Shown here: in pieces, positions 58,889 through 64,000 of the stretch
Layout: every line of letters starts with the position of its first letter
Numbering within the stretch: position 1 is the stretch's first letter
DNA from: Albidovulum aestuarii
GTDB taxonomy: Bacteria; Pseudomonadota; Alphaproteobacteria; Rhodobacterales; Rhodobacteraceae
Length of the DNA: 64,000 nucleotides
Assembly (NCBI RefSeq): GCF_029961185.1
Contig: NZ_JASBQQ010000007.1
Coordinates: forward strand, 58,501-122,500
Direction of reading: 5' to 3'
The notes under the pieces: generated by a model
Database searches by the model: none
What the model was told of the DNA's origin: nothing
The model's input: the letters and a program-made list of their open reading frames with translations, nothing else
Program-made: the position numbers and the translations under genes

Positions 58889-58941
58889 GCACAATAAATT
58901 TATCACTAAAGAAGAGGTCCCGAGAGATTGGATCGAGCGCG

Positions 58942-59511
58942 ATGGATTTCGACACCGGATCACGCCTGAAGGAAGAGCGCGAAAGGCTGCGTCTGTCGCA
59001 GCGCCAACTCGCCGCGATGACGGGTGTCACCGGCGGTATGATCTCGATGATCGAACAGAACCGCACCAGCCCCTCTGTCGCGACGCTGAAAAAGATCCTT
59101 GCCGGTCTTGGCATCTCGCTCGGCGACTTCTTTGCGGGCAGCGCCGATGCGGGGACGAAATGGCATTTCCGTCATGAGGAACTGCGCGAAATCACGCCCG
59201 AGGCAAAGCTCGGCGATGCCGGGGCCCGGGTGATCTTTCGTCAGGTCGGGCGACCGGGATCGAGCGCGGTGCAGATGCTGCACGAAACCTATGCACCGGG
59301 CGCTGACACGGGTCCGGAGCTTTACAGCCACGATGCCGAAGAGGCCGGGATCGTAATTTCAGGTCAGGTTCAGGTGACCGTCGGTGAGGACACACAACTT
59401 CTGACCGCCGGTGACGGCTACCTGTTCAACAGCCGCACGCCGCACCGGTTCCACAACCCGGGACCCGAGGATTGCGTGATCGTCTCGGCCTGCACGCCAC
59501 CCACCTTCTGA
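58942..59511 (+). CDS. XRE-family regulator with C-terminal cupin domain
   Basis: PuuR-like transcription regulator. The 189 residues have an N-terminal helix-turn-helix (about 8-64: LRLSQRQLAAMTGVTGGMIS then MIEQNRTSPSVATLKKIL) and a C-terminal cupin_2 (about 105-180: GADTGPELYSHDAEEAGIVI, LTAGDGYLFNSRTPHRFHNP). Such proteins sense small metabolites, often polyamines or amino acids, through the cupin. Divergent from gabT, it probably represses gabT in the absence of GABA or putrescine; the ligand is an inference. Confidence 0.88.
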   Translation: MDFDTGSRLKEERERLRLSQRQLAAMTGVTGGMISMIEQNRTSPSVATLKKILAGLGISLGDFFAGSADAGTKWHFRHEELREITPEAKLGDAGARVIFRQVGRPGSSAVQMLHETYAPGADTGPELYSHDAEEAGIVISGQVQVTVGEDTQLLTAGDGYLFNSRTPHRFHNPGPEDCVIVSACTPPTF

Positions 59512-59652
59512 ACGGTTACAGGCCGGTTTCGGCGAAAATTCGCGAGGCGTTTTGGCCGTTCCGGCGGCGTATGGCTGAGTGAATATCCGCTTATAGCCTT
59601 GGCCCGGCAAAGCTCCGATCCTGTGGGGGTAACCTACGGAAAGGAGCATTAC

Positions 59653-59919
59653 ATGGACTATGAGCAGCACATGCCAGGGCGCTCCTCCTACGATCCGTCG
59701 CGGGCCTATATGCGGACCCATGGCGAAGGCGGAATCGGCGGCGTCATCATTCTACTGGGCATCGTCGTAGCGGCTCTGGCGCTTGTCATCTGGATGGCCG
59801 GTTCCAATACCGCCAGCCAGACCGCACCGGCCGCTGGCCTTGCCGATCCGGCCGCGCTCGCGCCCGCTGACGAAACAGCACCGGCAGATCCGGCCGCAGT
59901 GCCATCAGCGGCCGAGTGA
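59653..59919 (+). CDS. Small single-helix membrane protein, Ala/Pro-rich tail
   Basis: An 88-residue protein with a polar start (MDYEQHMPGRSSYDPSRAYM), a glycine-led membrane helix (about 28-50; GGIGGVIILLGIVVAALALV), and an Ala/Pro/Asp-rich tail of about 40 residues with repeated ADPAA-like units. AAGGAG lies eight bases before the ATG at 59653, which supports translation. I do not recognise a family. The helix near the N-terminus predicts that the tail faces the periplasm. Confidence 0.65.
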   Translation: MDYEQHMPGRSSYDPSRAYMRTHGEGGIGGVIILLGIVVAALALVIWMAGSNTASQTAPAAGLADPAALAPADETAPADPAAVPSAAE

Positions 59920-59984
59920 CCGACCACTCATGGACGGGGCGTACGCGCCCCGTGACTATGCCGGAAACAGCGGCGGCCGGATGC

Positions 59985-60704
59985 TCAGGCGTTCGGCCGC
60001 TGCGCTTGAGGTGAGGCGAGTTCCGCGAGAACTGCCTCAGCGGCAGCCGCGGGATCGGGTGCGGCCCAGATCGGGCGACCGACGACGATGTGATCGGCGC
60101 CGTCGGCGACCGCGCGGGCGGGTGTCGCAATGCGCTTCTGATCGCCGAGTTCGCTTCCGGCGGGCCGGATACCCGGAGTCACGATCAGCTTACCCTTTGT
60201 CTCCGGCAGCGCACGGATCATCGCGGCTTCCTGTGCCGAGGAAATGACGCCGTCGGCCCCTGCCTCAAAAGCCCGGGTGGCGCGTTCAGACACGATGTCA
60301 GGGATGTCGCCCGGTTGGATAAGCGCGGCATCAAGGTCGGTTCGGTCAAGCGAGGTGAGAACCGTGACCGCAAGGATTTTCAAATCCTTTCCGGCGGCAC
60401 CCTCTTTTGCCGCGCGCACGACATTCGGGTCACCATGCACCGTTAGAAAATCGAGATCGAACTGCGCCAGCCCCCTGACCGCCGCTTCCACCGTTGCGCC
60501 GATGTCGAAAAGCTTCATATCTAGGAAAATGCGCTTGCCATGTTCCTGCTTCAGTTCATTCGCCAGCGCCAGCCCGCCGCCCGTCAGCATGCCAAGCCCG
60601 ATCTTGTAAAAGCTCACCCGGTGCCCGAGCTTTTCGGCCAGTTCCAGCCCCGCAACGGCGTTCGGGACATCAAGGGCGACGATGAGACGGTCATCGGCGA
60701 TCAT
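59985..60704 (-). CDS. pyrF: Orotidine 5'-phosphate decarboxylase
   Basis: Last step of UMP synthesis. The 239 residues begin MIADDRLIVALDVPNAVAGL, carry the catalytic D-K-x-x-D array in FLDMKLFDIGATV (Asp62, Lys64, Asp67), VHGDPNVVRAA, TSLD, and the phosphate-binding end IVTPGIRPAG with DHIVVGRPIW. The ATG at 60704 follows GGAAGGAGTGCCCTG; the frame to 60791 adds no family sequence. It stands alone, convergent with the small membrane protein gene. Confidence 0.95.
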   Translation of the reverse strand: MIADDRLIVALDVPNAVAGLELAEKLGHRVSFYKIGLGMLTGGGLALANELKQEHGKRIFLDMKLFDIGATVEAAVRGLAQFDLDFLTVHGDPNVVRAAKEGAAGKDLKILAVTVLTSLDRTDLDAALIQPGDIPDIVSERATRAFEAGADGVISSAQEAAMIRALPETKGKLIVTPGIRPAGSELGDQKRIATPARAVADGADHIVVGRPIWAAPDPAAAAEAVLAELASPQAQRPNA

Positions 60705-60862
60705 CAGGGCACTCCTTCCGGTCGGGGTCGCGCCCTCATGATTGCGGGTGAAGTGTCTGTCAAGGTTTGAGGTCAAGGACAGGGCAAGCATTGGCGGGCT
60801 GACATGCCGTTGTGGCGCTATTCCGCTAGAAAGTGCGCTTGTGCTTTACCGTAGCACCCACA

Positions 60863-61399
60863 TCACGTTCCCGCATCCGGTAAAAGCCGCACCCGGGGCC
60901 GTGACAGGTGCCGCCAGTCCGGATCAAGTGCTGAGCGGTTGTGTTGCAGGAACGCCACTCCGGCGCGAAGGATCACCGCCCTGCCCGGGCCGAGGTCCCG
61001 CGAAATCACGCTGCGCGGCGTGGGGCGCATCGCACAGGGTCAGCCGCAAAGTTGAGCTTGGCGGCCCCAAGTAGCCGGGCCCGGAGTGTCGCCGCGCCTG
61101 GCGCGCGCGCCGGGGCGGATGTGCGGATGAAGGCCTGAACCGGCTCACCATCCCATAAAACGGTCAGCGCCACGATAGCCTCGACCCGGCAGGCAACGCG
61201 GTCCCGTCGCGCCCGCGTTATTCTGGCCGACAGAATACGCACCGCACTACCCCTGACGACGCACTGCAAAGGGGTTTGGCAAACCGGGTGCGCAATCCCG
61301 TGTCGCTGAGGCAAGGGCGATAAGCTGCGGCGGCATCGGTGAGAGGTTTTCGATGAAATGGCCGGTGGCGATGCGGATGGCGTTTGCGATACGGGTCAT
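60863..61399 (-). pseudogene. Possible decayed or frameshifted gene, or small overlapping ORFs
   Basis: The 882-base gap 60705-61586 has no recognised gene. On the minus strand three short frames follow each other: 61399-61247 (50 residues, MTRIANAIRIATGHFIENLS start after GGAGGACCAGC), an overlapping frame to 61006 that reads VALTVLWDGEPVQAFIRTS and ARLLGAAKLNFAA, and 61030-60863 (55 residues, RAVILRAGVAFLQHNRSAL). The first has a good ribosome-binding site, and codon choice looks coding across the frames, so a single protein broken by two frameshifts is possible. No family was recognised. 60705-60862 and 61400-61586 show nothing else clear. Confidence 0.28.
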
Positions 61400-61586
61400 G
61401 CTGGTCCTCCGTTAACCTTAAGGGTCATTAACGCCGAATCTCCTTTCCAATTCGTTTCCGCGATTCGGAATCCCCGGCGGCTTGAAATCCCGGTCGCCAA
61501 TATCCAAGTCACTGACAAGACCCGGAAAGCGCCGTGCCAGAATGGGCGGTCGAATCTGCCGGGGGCTTCAAGGAAGGAGAGAACCG

Positions 61587-64000
61587 ATGAACATGGAAAA
61601 GTTCACGGAACGGTCGCGCGGTTTCCTTCAGTCCGCACAGACCATCGCGATGCGCGAGGTGCACCAGAGAGTGGTTCCGGAGCATCTTCTGAAGGCACTC
61701 ATGGATGACGATCAGGGCCTTTCTGCAAACCTGATCAAGCGCGCGGGCGGTGAGCCGAAGCGCGTTCAGGAATCGGTTGACCAGATGATCGCCAAGATGC
61801 CCAAGGTTTCGGGCGGCGACGGGCAGGTCTATGTCGATACCTCGCTGGTCCGCGTTCTGGACGAAGCCGAGAAGATTGCGAAGAAGGCAGGCGACAGTTT
61901 CGTGCCGGTCGAACGCATGCTTATGGCACTGGCCATGGTCAACACCAAGGCCAAGGATGCGCTGTCCGCTGGGGCTGTAACCGCTCAGGCGCTGAACGCC
62001 GCAATCAATGATATCCGCAAGGGCCGCACGGCCGACAGCGCTTCGGCCGAAGAAGGCTACGACGCGCTGAAGAAATACGCGCGCGATCTGACCGAGGCCG
62101 CCGAGGAAGGCAAGATCGACCCGATCATCGGCCGGGATGAGGAAATTCGCCGCGCCATGCAGGTGCTGTCGCGCCGCACCAAGAACAACCCGGTTCTTAT
62201 CGGTGACCCCGGCGTCGGCAAGACGGCGATTGCCGAGGGCCTTGCCCTACGAATCGTCGATGGCGATGTACCTGAATCGCTCAAGAACAAACGCCTGATG
62301 GCGCTCGATATGGGCGCGCTGATTGCGGGCGCGAAATATCGCGGCGAGTTCGAGGAAAGGCTGAAGGCCGTCCTGAAGGAAATCGAGGCGGCGGCCGGTG
62401 AGGTTGTCCTTTTCATTGACGAGATGCACACGCTCGTTGGTGCGGGCAAGACCGATGGCGCGATGGATGCGGCCAACCTGATCAAGCCGGCGCTGGCGCG
62501 GGGTGAGTTGCACTGCATCGGCGCCACGACGCTGGATGAATACCGCAAATATGTCGAGAAGGACGCGGCCCTTGCCCGGCGCTTCCAGCCGGTATTGGTC
62601 GATGAGCCGACGGTTGAAGATACGATCTCCATCCTGCGCGGCATCAAGGAAAAGTATGAGCTTCACCACGGCGTCCGGATCGCCGACGCGGCGCTCGTGG
62701 CGGCGGCAACCCTGTCGCAGCGCTACATCACCGACCGTTTCCTGCCCGACAAGGCCATCGACCTTGTTGATGAGGCCGCTTCGCGTCTGCGCATGGAAGT
62801 GGATTCGAAGCCCGAGGAACTCGACGCGCTCGACCGCGAAATCCTGCAAAAGCAGATTGAGGCCGAGGCGCTGAAGAAGGAAGACGATGCCGCGTCCAAG
62901 GACCGGCTGGAGAAACTGGAGAAGGAGCTGTCGAACCTTCAGCAGCGCTCTGCCGAGATGACCGCGAAATGGCAGGCTGAGCGGGACAAGCTGGAATCGG
63001 CGCGCGGGCTGAAGGAACAGCTCGACCGGGCGCGGATCGAGCTTGACCACGCCAAGCGCGAAGGCAACCTCGCGCGCGCGGGCGAGCTATCTTATGGCGT
63101 CATTCCCGGATTGGAGAAACAGCTTGCCGAGGCCGAGGCGCGCGACGACGCACTGATGGTCGAAGAGGCCGTGCGCCCGGAACAGATCGCCGAAGTCGTG
63201 GAGCGCTGGACCGGCATCCCGACCTCCAAGATGCTGGAGGGCGAGCGCGAGAAGCTTCTCAAAATGGAAGATGAGCTGGGCAAACGCGTCGTCGGTCAGC
63301 GCGAGGCCGTCGAAGCCGTGTCGAAAGCGGTTCGCCGGGCCCGCGCGGGTCTTCAGGACGAAAACCGGCCGCTTGGTTCGTTCCTCTTCCTTGGCCCGAC
63401 CGGTGTTGGCAAAACCGAACTCACCAAGGCACTCGCCGAATATCTCTTTGACGACGAACACGCGATGGTCCGCATCGACATGTCGGAATTCATGGAGAAG
63501 CATTCGGTCGCCCGGCTGATCGGTGCCCCTCCGGGTTATGTCGGCTATGACGAAGGCGGTGTGCTGACCGAAGCCGTGCGGCGCAGGCCCTATCAGGTCG
63601 TGCTGTTCGATGAAGTCGAAAAGGCGCATTCGGATGTGTTCAACGTGCTCTTACAGGTGCTCGATGACGGGCGGCTGACCGACGGGCAGGGCCACCATGT
63701 CGACTTCAAGCAAACGCTGATCGTGCTGACTTCCAACCTCGGATCTCAGGCGCTCAGCCAGTTGCCTGAAGGTGCCGACAGCGGTCAGGCGCGGCGCGAC
63801 GTGATGGATGCCGTGCGCGCCCATTTCCGGCCCGAATTCCTCAACCGGCTCGATGACCAGATCATCTTCCACCGGCTGACGCGGGACGACATGGACGGCA
63901 TCGTGGAGATCCAGCTTCGCCGTTTGGTCAAGCGACTTGCCGCCCGCAAGATCGCACTCGATATGGACGAGGCAGCGAAGAAGTGGCTGGCCGAGGAAGG
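61587..64000 (+). CDS. clpB: ClpB disaggregase (runs off the window)
   Basis: Hsp104-type AAA+ chaperone that solubilises aggregates with DnaK. 804 of about 870 residues are visible: N-domain ([20 protein letters not shown]), first AAA with Walker A GDPGVGKT (206-213) and [15 protein letters not shown], the coiled-coil middle domain (about 405-525, which distinguishes ClpB from ClpA/C), and the second AAA with GPTGVGKT (about 603-610), [12 protein letters not shown] and [19 protein letters not shown] precedes the ATG. A CTTGAAA at 61481-61487 resembles a sigma-32 -35 element, but no properly spaced -10 was found. Confidence 0.96.
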   Translation, partial: MNMEKFTERSRGFLQSAQTIAMREVHQRVVPEHLLKALMDDDQGLSANLIKRAGGEPKRVQESVDQMIAKMPKVSGGDGQVYVDTSLVRVLDEAEKIAKKAGDSFVPVERMLMALAMVNTKAKDALSAGAVTAQALNAAINDIRKGRTADSASAEEGYDALKKYARDLTEAAEEGKIDPIIGRDEEIRRAMQVLSRRTKNNPVLIGDPGVGKTAIAEGLALRIVDGDVPESLKNKRLMALDMGALIAGAKYRGEFEERLKAVLKEIEAAAGEVVLFIDEMHTLVGAGKTDGAMDAANLIKPALARGELHCIGATTLDEYRKYVEKDAALARRFQPVLVDEPTVEDTISILRGIKEKYELHHGVRIADAALVAAATLSQRYITDRFLPDKAIDLVDEAASRLRMEVDSKPEELDALDREILQKQIEAEALKKEDDAASKDRLEKLEKELSNLQQRSAEMTAKWQAERDKLESARGLKEQLDRARIELDHAKREGNLARAGELSYGVIPGLEKQLAEAEARDDALMVEEAVRPEQIAEVVERWTGIPTSKMLEGEREKLLKMEDELGKRVVGQREAVEAVSKAVRRARAGLQDENRPLGSFLFLGPTGVGKTELTKALAEYLFDDEHAMVRIDMSEFMEKHSVARLIGAPPGYVGYDEGGVLTEAVRRRPYQVVLFDEVEKAHSDVFNVLLQVLDDGRLTDGQGHHVDFKQTLIVLTSNLGSQALSQLPEGADSGQARRDVMDAVRAHFRPEFLNRLDDQIIFHRLTRDDMDGIVEIQLRRLVKRLAARKIALDMDEAAKKWLAEE

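Noticed and set aside
61411..61432. TTAA pairs upstream of clpB as a CtrA site
   Set aside because: Spacing between usable halves is 6 or 12 bases.
61481..61503. Sigma-32 heat-shock promoter for clpB
   Set aside because: CTTGAAA is present but the possible -10 (CCAATAT) is only 9 bases away, too close for a functional promoter.

Overview
The window looks like the replication-origin neighbourhood of an alphaproteobacterium of the family Rhodobacteraceae (Rhodobacter/Roseobacter group). The evidence is the high G+C coding sequence, the order rho-hemJ | maf-aroE-coaE-dnaQ, the block secB-fxsA-timA-mltA-smr, the block trxA-addA-addB-murU-amgK-tsaE-divL-regB-senC, and half-size ATPase and RegB/SenC families typical of that group. 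Genes diverge from a 427-base AT-rich gap (861-1287) with several DnaA-box-like 9-mers, which I read as a candidate chromosomal oriC. No prophage, insertion sequence, integrase or CRISPR array was seen.

Layout. 1-4010: rho (partial) and hemJ leftward, the putative oriC, then maf, aroE, coaE and dnaQ rightward with overlapping ends. 4007-29448: a block of accessory character holding a bacterial sugar transferase; a complete xylose module (xylF-xylH-xylG-xylB-xylA leftward, ROK regulator xylR rightward); an exported FG-GAP/UnbV protein facing a MauG-like di-haem peroxidase; a YihY membrane protein; tamB-tamA; and a tricarboxylate-type unit made of tctD-tctE plus a lone periplasmic binding protein, divergent from tctC-tctB-tctA-atuA-DUF4387. 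29449-38622: idi, secB, fxsA leftward; timA, mltA, smr rightward; a lipoprotein hydrolase; hslV and hslU split by a membrane-protein gene; mtnA. 38713-50760: a long leftward run of trxA, addA, addB, murU, amgK, tsaE, divL and regB, listed here by rising coordinate. 50852-64000: senC, tRNA-Arg(CCT), gyrB, an error-prone polymerase gene dnaE2, gabT with a divergent XRE-cupin regulator, a small membrane protein, pyrF, a decayed-looking stretch, and clpB (partial).

How the genes work together. The xylose genes form a full import and catabolic route: periplasmic capture by XylF, transport by XylHG, isomerisation by XylA, phosphorylation by XylB, with XylR as likely repressor. The tct unit pairs a citrate/tricarboxylate-type sensor system with a TTT transporter and two proteins of unproved function. 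TamA/TamB, SecB, FxsA, MltA and AmgK/MurU serve the envelope. AddAB, DnaQ, GyrB and DnaE2 serve replication and repair. RegB/SenC and DivL tie the region to redox control and to the CtrA cell-cycle network.

Points most worth checking: the DivL-like protein ends before any kinase domain and has a TTAA-N7-TTAA CtrA-type site upstream; regA is absent from its usual place; dnaE2 is short, has no imuA-imuB partner here, and has a near-match LexA box; MltA has no export signal; a 21-base repeat occurs three times. Coordinates of genes include the stop codon; starts were chosen from ribosome-binding sites, overlaps and family N-termini.
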